Positions 35,292 to 47,800 of a DNA stretch of 64,000 nucleotides are shown piece by piece. The notes under the pieces were generated by a model that searched no databases, was not told where the DNA came from, and saw only the letters and a list, made by a program, of their open reading frames with translations. Origin of the DNA: Liolophura sinensis (lineage: Eukaryota; Mollusca; Polyplacophora; Chitonida; Chitonidae); assembly GCF_032854445.1 (NCBI RefSeq), contig NC_088295.1, positions 89,448,644 through 89,512,643 on the forward strand. The letters run 5' to 3'. A program made the position numbers and the translations under genes. Position 1 is the stretch's first letter. Each line of letters opens with the position of its first letter.

Positions 35292-38200
35292 TTACGAAAA
35301 ATAAAACAGCTTTACTTGATCTGTTGATCTCTTAAATAAATAGTCTGGCTCTGGGTCATAACCAAACAATTTGAAGTCTGGTTCATATATATCTCTGATT
35401 TGTCTGAGGTCGTCCATCGAGACTGTGCTGAAAGCCTCCACCAGAGCCTCTCGTCTGTTCAGCAGGACCGACATATTGCCAGAGCTGCGCTGGTAGGCCT
35501 CGCGCATGAACGCCAGAACATCAGCGTGTGAGACGCTGAATAGGAGACGCCATTGACGAGGCAGCTCTATGTCTTTATTTATCATACCCCTTACCTGAAG
35601 TTTCTTTAAAAGCCTGCGAAGAGCATCAGGGAATGGCATACAGTATCTCACCGATGGGGGGAAGAAACGAAAAAAATTATCAACATTCATTTTAAGGCGA
35701 AGCATAGCGGTTTCCCTGGGCATGTCTTTAAAAGTTGTTTGAGGTAAATACCGCCTAATGATATAGTCTCCTTCGGTACTGATTGTTTCCAGCTTAGCGA
35801 TTATGTCATATTCCAGTTGACAGGGGCTACACCTCTGGTATATCGGTTTCCAGTGCTGATCGGAATTTCCTCGTTTTATGTCGAATATGACGTATTTTAC
35901 GAACTCTGAGAACTTCACATTTTGCCCACAGCGAAGAGACAGTGCTCCCGCGTTTGGGCGGAACTTTCGGATGATTAACTTCCCGAGTTTCCAGTAGAGC
36001 GGGTTTGGAGAGTAGAATTTATCGATGAACGCCGCTAGGAGGCGTGTATAAGGGTTCCGAACAAGAAGGATGGACTTGTAATGTTTTAGAAACCAGTAAC
36101 CCACATCAAACTCTAGGTTTCGTAGATGTAGAGTGGATTTGTTGGCGCCGACGTCCGCCAGACGATCGTGATGGCTGGTTGGCTCTTCCCACAATTTATT
36201 CTCTAGCAACAGGTTTGACCAAAACGTGGAGGCGATCTTGGGCACGGGACAGTAGGCGAGGTGGTAGCGTTTGCTGATCACCAGCCTCTTCACAGATCCA
36301 TCTCCTCGCCACAAGGCCGCCTTGCTGGCGCACCGCCTCAGCAGGACACGGCGTCTGTTAAGGAAGACGTGACTCAGATTCACGTCATTTCCGGTGTCCA
36401 CTACTTGGAAAGTGTCAACTCTGGTTTCCACCTTGCCCTGAATTTAAGATAAAACATTAGTAGTAATTTCGGTAGCAAAACATAACAATAGCAGTTTGAT
36501 AATTGGGAAATGGTCACACATAACCAGTGAAATAAAGCATCTTGTCATTTTACATCAGTTAGGGCTTTATTCTAACCATTCATGTATATAGATGCTTCAA
36601 TAGTAACAAATCATGGGCCCCCTAGCACCATGTTGCTAGAGGCATACGGTATAGGCCTAAGTTCCTCGTTAGGTTTCCTAGTTTATGTTATGTGCATAAG
36701 AGATGTTACTGGAGACGTCCATCGCTTAATTTTAAACCATTTTACAAAGTAAAGTGGAGTCCATCATAATCTACACACTAGCTTGTACTGACATCATTCA
36801 AGATTAAATGTGAATAATAAATAAAATGGTAAATTGCACAAATGCTATAAGCACAGGAATTAAATGTTCATTGTTTAACAAGAATAAGTTGTGCAAAATT
36901 ATATACCAACTACCTGGTGTATCTGTGTTGGAATGGGTGATCCTTCCACTCGACTCGGAGATTAATTTACATGACCCTTATAAAGTTCTATACAGTCTGA
37001 AGGAGTATAATGTAGGTGTTGACAGTGTGTAGACAGCACGTTAACTTTCTGAGCAAAGTCACAGTTTTATATTCTAGTAAGCACCATGTTCAAACTTATG
37101 AAATATCACAAATGAAGAACGAATTAAACCAATAATGAGGAAGGAAAAACTTATATGTAACTATATTTTGTCGTATATAACAATGCTGTATAACTAGGGC
37201 ATTTTTATTTGGAATAAAGAGCATGTACATGTAGACTCGGCTGTGCTCTCCTCTCAAGAATATTATACTTTTTGAAAACGTTAAATGTTAAAATGTCCAC
37301 TGTTAAAATGATATAACAAGGTAAGTGCTGTAATATGAGTTAAACATGTTAAACATGTTAAAAATGTTACGTTACCCAAGCTGTGGCTTTATGGTCTAAC
37401 AAGATTTATAACATGCATAATGCAACATATAAAACTTTCATGTCATATATGGTAGTGTTAAATTACGACACTGTCTCATCATTCTGTAAAGTGTTAACTT
37501 TCTAAACTTCGGAAAGTGTTATGGAAGATGGAGTAATCTTGGCGGGTCAGTGATGAATATATTACCTGATGAACCGAATCTTCTGGTATGATATGCTGGA
37601 CACCAACACCTGACAAAAACAACAGCAGCTAGTTAACTACGGAAGCCCATAGTGGACATATTGCTACCTCGCTACCTCGACCTTTCTAATACAGGGCAAG
37701 GCTGCGAGGTAACGATGCAGAGAAGCGAGCTAACGAGGTAGAGAGGCAACGATATGACTTGCCTCGGTACGTCGCTACGTAGCTTGACTACCTCGCTTAG
37801 CTACCTCTTCTACCTCGCTACCTCGCCCTTTGTAAAGGCCGAGGTAGCAGGCCTTGTAAAGGCCTTTGTAAAGGCCGAGATAGCAAGATAGCGAGGCAGC
37901 AAGGCAGTGAAGCAACAAGGTAGCGAAGTGAGGTAGCGAGATTGAGGTAGCAAGATGTCCTCTATCGGCCTCCATACTAAACAGATTAGAATAATAAACA
38001 AGCAAAGTGACTCCGCAGAAATTCATTTTGACCATCTCAGTATTTTGACTTAATTCATCCTCAGGAGAGCTGTGTTTGGTTTCATATCAAAGCATATTTA
38101 TTAGATGAATGCTAAGGAGAACTGTTACAGGATGTTAACAGAATTAACACTTGTGCTTTTCCTGTTCTTATATAAATGAAATCCTTTAATCTGTGTCCCA

Positions 38201-38325
38201 CCTGGCAAGTGTTTGAGGTACACACCAAAAATCACACCCATGACAACGGCGAGTGACAGCAAGAGAAACAAAAGCAACGGCTTCCTCACGAGAATAGATT
38301 TGACCTGGACCCTTACAGCTGACAT
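35292..38325 (-). CDS. carbohydrate sulfotransferase (CHST8-14/HNK-1ST family)
   Basis: Three coding exons: 38202-38325 (ATG at 38325, donor CCAG/GTGGGA), 37566-37609 (44-bp micro-exon, acceptor TTTTTGTCAG, donor ATCAG/GTAATA) and 35292-36437 (acceptor TTAAATTCAG, stop TAA). Phases match, giving 437 residues. It is a type II Golgi protein: a short basic cytosolic tail, then a single membrane anchor (LLLFLLLSLAVVMGVIFGVY, residues about 17-36), then a lumenal catalytic domain. The PAPS-binding 5'-phosphosulfate loop is CPVPKIASTFW (about 119-129), and the 3'-phosphate site is LLVRNPYTRLLAAF (about 180-193). The family block HWKPIYQRCSPC follows. It should transfer sulfate from PAPS to a glycan; the acceptor sugar cannot be told. 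KIASTFW departs from the usual KVACTNW form. Confidence 0.93.
37650..37965. repeat. GAGGTAGC-rich repeat in intron
   Basis: A degenerate and partly palindromic run of CTACCTCG and its complement CGAGGTAG, with three copies of TTGTAAAGGCC. It lies in sulfotransferase intron 1, about 40 bp upstream of the micro-exon acceptor on the minus strand. Confidence 0.8.
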
Positions 38326-38940
38326 CTCCACTGAAATACATGTACGATGAGAAATGTGTAGTAAAGGAAAACAGCTCTTACAACATGTTTTAGTAGTATT
38401 TTCCATTCGGTGGTACATATTAAATCTTTATGCATGAGTATACCACTGGGGGAATTTTACGGAGTACATCAAGACGTTCTACTGTAACACCGCAGTGCTT
38501 ATGAACCGCCTACTCGTATATCCTTAGCTAACATACACCAACAAGTGTGACGTAATACATGTCTATGGAAAACAGAAAAACAAAAAAGAGTAGACCTTAC
38601 CTAGATATGAGCCGCTTTGTTAAAAGCGAGAATGAGTTTCACAATTTCTGCATTATGTAAATCTTCGGGTAAACCTTTAGTGTTGAGTACAAACTTTAGT
38701 GACGAAAAATAAGCCAGTGTAAATCCTCAGTTTTGTGAAATCATGAAATCATGAGAGGGTATACATAATGCAGAGCCGATACAAAATCTTACTTGCTGCG
38801 CCACGTGGAACACAGGTTCAGTTCATAACATCCATGGTACTGGAGAGGGTTCGATCTGCAGAATGGTCGCTTACCTTGTACAGGAACCTCCTGCTAGTTG
38901 TCAATAGCTTCCCCGTCTCCACCGGAACACCGCCTTATCA
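38326..38940 (-). promoter_or_regulatory. sulfotransferase 5' leader, probable noncoding exon
   Basis: The first coding exon appears to begin at an acceptor at 38330 (TGTATTTCAG), five bases before the ATG. A strong donor (GTACAAG/GTAAGC) ends a likely untranslated exon at 38875, and another donor-like site (ATCTAG/GTAAGG) is near 38602. The transcription start is not resolved. Confidence 0.4.
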
Positions 38941-40040
38941 ATAGCCCGGCACAAAGAACTGGAAATAACTTCTATTGTCAGCTTCGTATCTATCGTGAGA
39001 CCAAGAGACGGCATAGGTATATCTATATCCGTGGATTGCCTTCACGCAGTGCTTAAGATAGTGCTATCCTGAACGCCCCTTTAAAACATAAGATGTATAA
39101 CTTGTCCATCCATGTGCCTTCTTGTGTCAGATGAACAGTTGTTTCCAGGCGTACAACTCGCGCTGGGTATACGGGGAATTCTCTGCATGGAGATGCACTT
39201 GTACTTTCAGGTTCCCTGGAATCAACTGTCAGCTGATTGGAAAAGCCTGGTTGACCACTACCGTTGTACAATGAAACATGTACCTGGCATAATTCAGTTA
39301 CGATTGTTATTCGCGTTTATTAACACTGATATTACCCCATACGCAAGCATCAGGTGAATGTGGGCATATTTATCGGGTATGAACACATACTTGGGCATGC
39401 ACTGAGAGCTTGTGGACATACCGCAGCATTCCCAGCATCACCACAGACAGTCAATGAGACCATGTGCTTCAACAATTAACATACATGTAGCTGATTAATC
39501 TCTGTTGCTGTTTCTTTAATAAAATATTTATAACATTATTAGTCTGGATGGGTGTAAGTACAAAATCAGAAATGACCGAGAGAAAATTTTCACAGCCACT
39601 CTGAAAACCTATATTAACCGGATAACTAGATTTTAAATAGTGTTAAGCAAAGAAAAACCTTGAAATTACAGAAAACACAAATAACATAATCAAAGGCAAG
39701 TAAATGTTTTTTGTACGTTTATTGAATTAATTTTCAACACATTTCCAGTTAGAAATTTAGAAGTTAGAAGCGTTGCCATTTTATAGACATTTAGACCTTG
39801 TAGCAGCTCACTTGAGGTTATCTGCAATATGTACGTATCGGGAACTTATAGTTACTGAGTTATTACAACGTTATTATATTGTTCATATATTTCAGATTAT
39901 ATATGCAACATGACCATATCACACACGTCAGATTATTCTACATCTATATCATTATATATCAAACAAACACAGATATACAAGTACAGGTAAACCATTTACT
40001 ACAATACCGTTTGTAATCTCACCAATATACCAACAATAAT
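38941..40040. other. intergenic, no gene seen
   Basis: AT-rich. No exon was supportable on either strand. Confidence 0.4.
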
Positions 40041-40041
40041 C

Positions 40042-40192
40042 TGGGACCAGTGCCCGCTTACAAGAAGCCTTCTTAACGTTACGAGCTCGTGACTACTATG
40101 GCAACCGGCCATATAGGCATTACGTCGCCATGGCCGTTATATGGTTCTTAACGTTAAGTGGGCTTCGTACAAGTGGGCCCTGGACCTCACGA
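40042..40192. mobile_element. MITE-like element with inverted ends
   Basis: The left end GGACCAGTGCCCGCTTACAA, with GAAGCCTTCTTAACGTT following, is mirrored by the right end AACGTTAAGTGGGCTTCGTA with GGGCCCTGGA. A further partial copy of the end sequence (CACGAAGCCCTCTTACCGTT) follows to about 40300. Confidence 0.7.
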
Positions 40193-40360
40193 AGCCCTCT
40201 TACCGTTACGTGCATGTAACTAACATATCAAACAGCACTGTAAACATTACATCGCCATGAGAACTACGTACTGATAACGATAAGAAGGGTTCGTGCTAGT
40301 AAATCCTAATCCTAATCCTAACCCTGATCAGTGTACACGTGCAAGTTGCCTTACTTACAA

Positions 40361-40866
40361 GTTGTAACGCAACACCCACATTCACTGGACGTTGTAACGC
40401 AACACCCACATTCACTGGACGTTGTAACGCAACACCCACGTTCACTGGACGTTGTAACGCAACACCCATGTTCACTGGACGTTGTAACGCAACACCCATG
40501 TTTACTGGACGTTGTAACGCAACACCCATGTTTACTGGACGTTGTAACGCAACACACATGTTTACTGGACGTTGTAACGCAACACCCACGTTCACTGGAC
40601 GTTTTAACGCAACACCCACCTTTACTGGACGTTGTAACGCAAAACCCACCTTTACTGGACGTTGTAACGCAACACCCACATTCACTGGACGTTGAAACGC
40701 AACACCCACCTTTACTGGACGTTGTAACGCAACACCCACGTTCACTTGACGTTGTAACGCAAAACCCACCTTTACTGGACGTTGTAACGCAACACCCACG
40801 TTCACTGAACGTTGTAACGCAACACCCACGTTCAATGAACGTTGTAACGCAACACCCACGTTCAGT
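40361..40866. repeat. minisatellite, 30 bp x17
   Basis: Very regular copies of GTTGTAACGCAACACCCACG plus TTCACTGGAC. The 30-bp period keeps several frames open, giving 10-residue repeats on both strands. It lies between the sulfotransferase and the adhesion GPCR, with no splice or start context, so I do not call it coding. Confidence 0.95.
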
Positions 40867-41009
40867 GGCTGCCGGCGTATCCACGTGCATGTAACGTTAC
40901 GTACGTTTGCGACCTATGTTTTTATACATTAAACATGTTAAAAATGCGCTTGTATTGTTCCACCAGAAAAAAATTTGTTACAATATTCGCATTTTAGGTA
41001 AAAAGTGAC

Positions 41010-41080
41010 ATTTATTTATTTATTTGATAGGTGTTTTACGCTGTACTCAAGAATATTTCACTTATGCGACGGTGGAAATA
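41010..41080 (+). mobile_element. dispersed element, 5' fragment
   Basis: TTTATTTATTTATTTGATAG, then GTGTTTTACGCTGTACTCAA and GAATATTTCACTTATGCGAC: the first ~70 bp of the family seen at 32.9 kb, truncated after GACGGTGG. Confidence 0.8.
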
Positions 41081-41159
41081 GCATTTTGAACACATGACTA
41101 AGATATACTCAAGTCTATACGTTATTCACAGCGGTATTGGGAAATAGTACTCAGTTGTG

Positions 41160-41308
41160 GCCCATCCCCAAGATAAGCATAGCGCCATCTGGATGTAGTT
41201 TAAGTGAAGATAACTCAGTGGGAAATGTCACTGAGTAATGGAATATATCACTTATTTATCTTCCCTTAGATAACATCCAGATGGCGCTATGCCTACCTTG
41301 GTCATAGG
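41160..41308. mobile_element. palindromic hairpin element
   Basis: The arms AAGATAAGCATAGCGCCATC (then TGGATGT) and ACATCCAGATGGCGCTATGC are inverted copies separated by about 80 bp; outer GGCCCATCC/GGTCATAGGCC is also roughly inverted. It looks like a MITE. Confidence 0.75.
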
Positions 41309-41825
41309 CCATATATGAGTATTGTCTCCTACTTGGGCTGCTTTCCCATAGACAGATATCCAGGCCGTTAACACAAGCACCTTAACACGTTTCCCATAGA
41401 AGTGCAATAGTCAAGAATGTTGTCAAGTCCCTTTGTAAATTAGCACATTTCAAACGGTGTGTGTATTGGAAAACCAATCTTTTCAAACACATTTTGGGTA
41501 CAGGTAGTAACTTGTTACCGCTCACCATAAGTTCGCATCATCTCAGCTTCAAAGTAATTTGCATAGGGGACTAAGGGAAGTTAAAAATAAGTATTATATC
41601 TCTTTAAGCTAATTACATATGTTTACAAAAAGACATCGGTTTTGTAAATATCAAATGATTAACCAAATAGCAATGTAGTTGTCCATTTGCTTGCAACTGT
41701 GTCCTTGGTTGACCATCATCTCTCCGTGAGTCTTCTTCCGAGTATTTTTATCGAAATTTCTATTGTGCAATCCGGTAAATTCCTAGCCCTTCTTGGCCAC
41801 GTTTTTAAGGTTCTCAATATGGACG

Positions 41826-44800
41826 TCAGAGGAGTTTGTTTCGACGCTTTCTTCTTTGGGCGGACTGGCAGGCTGGTCGACGGACGGGGGGCTGCAGAAA
41901 GCGGTGCTTCCAAGCAGCTCGCACCTGTCCACTTCTGATCATGTGGGCAACCAGAATCAGGAAACCCTGTTCGGTGCAAGCAATGGTTACGGTAAAAAGT
42001 GGACAAATAATTCAGAAGCGTTTTTAAAACTGTTCAATACGGTTTGTAAAAGATTTCAATTTATCGCTGTCTATTTTTATCACATTTGGCGTCCGAAAGG
42101 TCGTATTATTAAGGGCATATTATTAAACCCTCATTCATTGTAATCACCTATACCAGGCCAAACCTGTACGGCATTGCTGACTCACCTGGGCTGGGTTAAT
42201 TATCGTGAAAATGTACTGGAAGAGAACTGTGCCAGGTCCGATAGGGGCCAGCCCGAAGATCCAAGTGAACCCCATCACGGGTATCAGTGAGACAATGGTA
42301 CAGATTTGGTGCCTGGAGTCAACAGAAATAACAACATCTCAGTGAGACAATTTGTACAGATTTGGTGTCTGGAGTCATCAGAGATAACAACATTCAGTTA
42401 GACAATGACACAGATCTGGTGCCTGGAGTTAAGAGAGACAACAACATCTTAGTGAGACAATGATTATACTTGGTCCCAGGAGTCGAGAGACACAACAACA
42501 TCTCAGTAAGACAATGATACAGATTGGTTCCTGAAGTCAAGAGACACAACAACATCTCAGTAAGACAATGATACAGATTTGGTTCCTGGAGTCAAGAGAC
42601 ACAACAACATCTCAGTGAGACAATGATACGGATTTGGTGACTGCAGTCAAGAGAGATAACAACATATCAGTGACACAATGGCACAGATCTGGTGCCTGGA
42701 ATTACCAGGGATAACAACACAACAGTGAGACAATAGTGCAGATCTGGTGCTTGGGGCCAAGAGAGATAACAACATATCAGTGAAGCAATGGTACAGAACT
42801 GGTGTCTGGAGTCAAGAGAGACAACAACATCTCAGTGAGACAATGCTACAGATCTGATGTCTCGAGTCAACAGAGATAACAACATATCAGTGAGACCATG
42901 GTGCAGATCTGGTGCCTGGAGTCAAGAGACACAACAACATATCAGTGAGACAATGGTGCAGATCTGGTGCCTGGAGTCAACAGAGATAACAACAACTTAG
43001 TGAGACAATGGTGCAGATCTTGTGCCTGGAGTCAAGAGAGATAGCAACATATCAGTGAGACAATGGTGCAGATCTGGTGCCTGGAGTCAACAGAGATAAC
43101 ATGTCAGCGAGACCATGTTACATATATGGGCCCAGTTTCATAAAGCGGGGTACAGCCCTTCCTTTATCGTACATTTGTCGCACGACATCTCTGAGAAACT
43201 GGGAGTTATGAAGTTTGGAGAAATAACAACGTATCAAGACAGTGTTAAAGAGATAGGTGCTCCAAATTTAAAGAGAAAACATTATATCTGTTCGGCAATG
43301 ATACAGATTTGGGAAATCTGGAAATCTTGATATCTTTGATTGTGTTAAGGTGACGTTTAACACATGTATTAATGAAATACGCTAACGACATGTCAAACAC
43401 TGGGCTTTAGTGTTGCTATAGTCTTGTTGATGTAATTCTTGTTCCGGTGTACCTGAGAATCTGACAGCACGGTACGGCACGGTTCCGATCATGACGCCAA
43501 CTGGCCCTCAGAACCATCACGAAGATCGTGAAATTCACCTACAACGACAGAGTAGTTACGTTAGGATCTCATACGGAAAATGCAAGCGATATCAGAATAA
43601 GGAATAAAAGTACAATAAAACATAGTGTTATATATAGCAATAAATCTGTATTACACAGTAGGCCTTAGACAACAGCTATAAGCTGTTATCACATGCCAAG
43701 TCTCGTGCTTGTGTTCCCGGCTTAACTTACCTGACCTATCTTCATGCTGGGAAATTAGTTTGATCTTCTTAAGCTAATTACACCACCCAGTTAGACCTAT
43801 ATTAATTACCAGAAATATTTGATTAATCGGATTACTGCTGCTGGCATATTGTTTCTCGTATAATGCGATATTACAAGAATATATAGGCCCTGCACAGATA
43901 GACAAAAGTAGAAGTTCATACTTTTAGGCGTGCAGGAAAAGTTTAAATAGTGTACTAAATCTCAACTCTAGAACCCGTATTGTGCTGATGTTATGTTGCT
44001 TTCGTTTCATGTTTGCTTACGGGGTAAATCCAGATTCATTCTTATCTCTGCCGTGGATGATCTTCACAGCAGCAGGTTGACGACAGTAACACTATACACA
44101 TAACCAATACTCATAACTCCTTCATCCACATGTAAACTGAAGCATGTTACTGCAACTATATACAGACAGAGGCTCTAGAATAGGGTATGTACCAGGCGGG
44201 TAAATATATGTACACTATTCTACAATATTAGTCTTATGTCAGTGAACTGTTTATGCACTGGGCGCAATCTGCAAATCATCAGTAAACTAATGTGAGCAAT
44301 AAAAGCAATTAGCAGCCATCCTGATAATCCCAGATTAATGCGTCGTGATCGATGAGATGAGCTGACAGATAGGTCTCTTGATGACTCATATATTAAAACA
44401 GCCAAGCAAGTGATGATACGCATTGCAGTTCATTGCTGATGAGTTTTCCTTTTTATGTGTGTGTAACCCTGACTCTTGGAACCCTAGGCGAGTTTTTCAC
44501 ATATTTAAAGCGTTTACGCATTGTTGATTTCCTGTTCCGATATTGGGGAGTACCGAATGTAAATAGTAAGCTGGCGATTAGAAACTCTGAATAAAAATGA
44601 AACAAGGATAAAATGTTGACGACTTTTACGGATCTTCAAAGATCTATCAGCATATTTCTGATTGCGTGTTATTAGAGGGCCACCTCTGTAGTATTTATGG
44701 TAGTTGTATTATAAGAGCAAGAACGTAGAAGTCGAACCAGGAGCAGCGACCAGTTTCACAAAGCGGCATACTTTTTTGTTTATTGTTCATTTGTCGTACG

Positions 44801-47800
44801 ATATTTTGTAGGTTACTGTTACAGTACCACTGTGTTATAGGTGCAATTATCGTACATGTGCGACATCTTTGTGAAACTGGGCCCAGGTGTGCATGTACAA
44901 CGGCTTATCGTCTCTCGGGTAGATCGAAGTGATGTTTGAGCTATATAAAACATCTCGAGGAAACATACCAAAATGGAAATGTTTTTCAAAGCTTACAGGA
45001 TCGTATTTTGCTGTCCACCTGTACTGTCTTTGACAAGCGCCCTATCGAATCAGAGAATACAGACTATGATGCTCGCGACAACTGAACTTACCGCCATGAT
45101 GAAGAGGACGGGTGCCACAAAGGCCCAGTGAGACCCATTAATGTGGGACAGCCAGCATCTGAGGTGAAAAAATTATACAATCAGACGTACAGTACCATAA
45201 CAGTATCGGGTAAACGGGAGATACAAACACACAAAGTACAGTATATACGTGAAGAGACGGAGATACAATCAGACATAGTACCGTACAATATGTGTGGGGA
45301 GGGAGAGATAAAAACACACGTAGAACAGTATATGTGTGGAGAGAGAGGGTACAATCCGACATAGTATAGTGTATGTGTGGAGAGAGGGGGTACACTCAGA
45401 GATAATACCATACAATATGTGTGCAGAGAGGGGGATAAAAACACACACAGTACAGTATTTGTTTGGAGAGAGGGGATACATTTAGACACAGTACAGTATA
45501 TGTGTGGAGAGAGAGGGAATACAATCAGACATAGTACACTATATGTGTGGAGAGAGGGGATAAAAACACACGTAGAACAGTATATGTGTGGAGAGAGAGG
45601 GTACAATCCGACATAGTATAGTGTATGTGTGGAGAGAGGGGGAACACTCAGAGATAATACCATACAATATGTGTGCAGAGAGGGGGATAAAAACACACAC
45701 AGTACAGTATTTGTTTGGAGAGAGGGGGGATACAATCAGACATAGTACACTATATGTGTGGAGAGAGGGGATAAAAACAAACATAGTGCAGTATATGTGT
45801 GGAGAGAGGGTGATACAATCAGATATAGTACAGTATATGTAGGGAGAGAGATGGATACAATCAGACACAGTACAGTATATGTGGGGAGAGAGGGAATAAA
45901 AACAGACATAGTACAGTGTATGTGTGGAGAGAGAGGGTAAAACAGACGCAGTACAGTATATGTGTGGAGAGAGGTCCACACTGCCAATGATGCTGACACT
46001 TAAATCGTTCACACTGCCAATGATGCTGACACCTAAACCGTCTACACTGTTAACGATGCTGACACTTAAATCGTCCACTCTGTTTGGAACCCAGGACATT
46101 GTCAAGACATCTTAGTAACTGCTCTCCCTGTACTTACTCTGACAGTGAGGTTATCACATGCACGTTATCTGCCTGTTGCAGTCTGGGTACTCACATGTGT
46201 TCCATACCGTAACCCTTGGGGTTGACAAGGGCGCATATGAGCACGATGAGGAGAGGCAGAAGCCAGCCGGTCAATACGTACATATAGCGCCTTTGCCAGT
46301 TCGGGCTTCGGTTCCCTAATCTCATCTGACGAGGAGACCAAACAATCACTGTTAGTGTCACTTATACCATATACATGCATAAAAGCAAAAGAGGAAAGAA
46401 AATAAATGAACTGAATTTACTGATGCCACTTTGTTTGACACACTTTGATCCAGAGCGCTGGCTCAGACGTACAAAGCGCTCGATCTCTGCCTCTGTCAGA
46501 CCATTGCCTATTAGGTCGACTGTTCGATTTCAGCTTTCGCTACACTGCCGGTGACTTTAAATCAGGAGTTTTGTATGATAAAATGTGCCTGGCTAAAGTT
46601 GTGGTTTCTTTGATTAGAGTTTTACGCCATACTTTCACTTAAACGACGGCAGCCAGTACTATCGTGGGAGAAAACTGGACGTCAATGCCCATCTACAGGC
46701 TGCTGGCAGACCTTTCTACGTACAAACGGAGATGAAGCCAACATGAGCTGGACTAGAAAACCACAGTGGTCACAGTGGTGAGAGCTTTCTGGGTCATCGT
46801 GCTGCGTACTGCAACTAAGACAAGTGAAATAAATATTTATAACTCAATGAGAAGCCTGTACCTGGACATGTTACCAGACAGTGCTTACAAGAACCTCGGA
46901 CTGCTCTGAGGTTAATCACGTCTTGTTTAACGATCTGGGTACAATACACTTATATTATTATTTTGAAATGCAGCGCCTCAACAGCTTACCTTCAGAAATA
47001 AATGAACACCATACACTAACATCCAGAAATGGAAGCACAGGAAGAAGTAATGCAGAACCCCGGCTGCCATCCTGCACATCGTCTGCAAAACAGTACCATG
47101 TGAATTTAGAGACAGCCATTTTGCCATGAAAGTCTTACATGTACATGTATGTTTATACATATATCCGGGCCATGAAAGCAAACACATTTAACAACAACGA
47201 TATGGCCATTGTCCAATCAGTCCACTAAAAGGAAGAAGTATGGATGGACAAACTGATTTAACTCTGACAAAAGGCAATTAAGTTCGTTTAAAATTAAATA
47301 TTTGGAATTATTTTTGAAAATCTTGGTTTATATTTTAGAAACTTTCTTTAGCAGTTTTGGTCACAGATATTCTCCGAACTTTGTATTATATACATGCACG
47401 TACATTATCCGGGTAGGAGTTCTCTATTCCCAGGTAACAGGTCTGCGAGCAGAGAAGCGACACGGCGATGTTCGCCACAATAAACATGCTGTCACTGCGC
47501 AACCTACAAGCAATAAATCAATGAGGACCGTGCACTAGAAAAACCTGTAACTTGGATAGTGCACTCAAACCTTTAAACAGGACTAAGCAATATGTACTTT
47601 TAGTCAGGATCACACACATGTATAATGAATTTATGTGAAAGATCATGACTTTTCACTTTTAAAACGTTTTATACTGGCTTTGGACCCAACTGGTAAATCT
47701 TTACTGTTTCAGTTTAGAAAAGAAAAACACTGATAATATAATAATAATTAATTATACAGGAAAATGCTAGCAAACATAATGAGAAATGCCGTTGAATTTC

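Noticed and set aside
40361-40866. CRISPR-like regular repeat
   Set aside because: Units are contiguous with no spacers, and the genome is eukaryotic.
40296-40894. 187-codon ORFs on both strands
   Set aside because: Produced by the 30-bp array; several frames are open simultaneously, and there are no splice or start signals.
41687-42143. Plus-strand ORFs and a 96-codon minus ORF over the TM7 exon
   Set aside because: The frame that continues the adhesion-GPCR phase (GFLILVAHMIRSG) explains the conservation; the others are out of frame.
45181-46105. 184- and 188-codon minus-strand ORFs
   Set aside because: Repeat-derived frames in the GTGTGGAGAGAG array inside an adhesion-GPCR intron.
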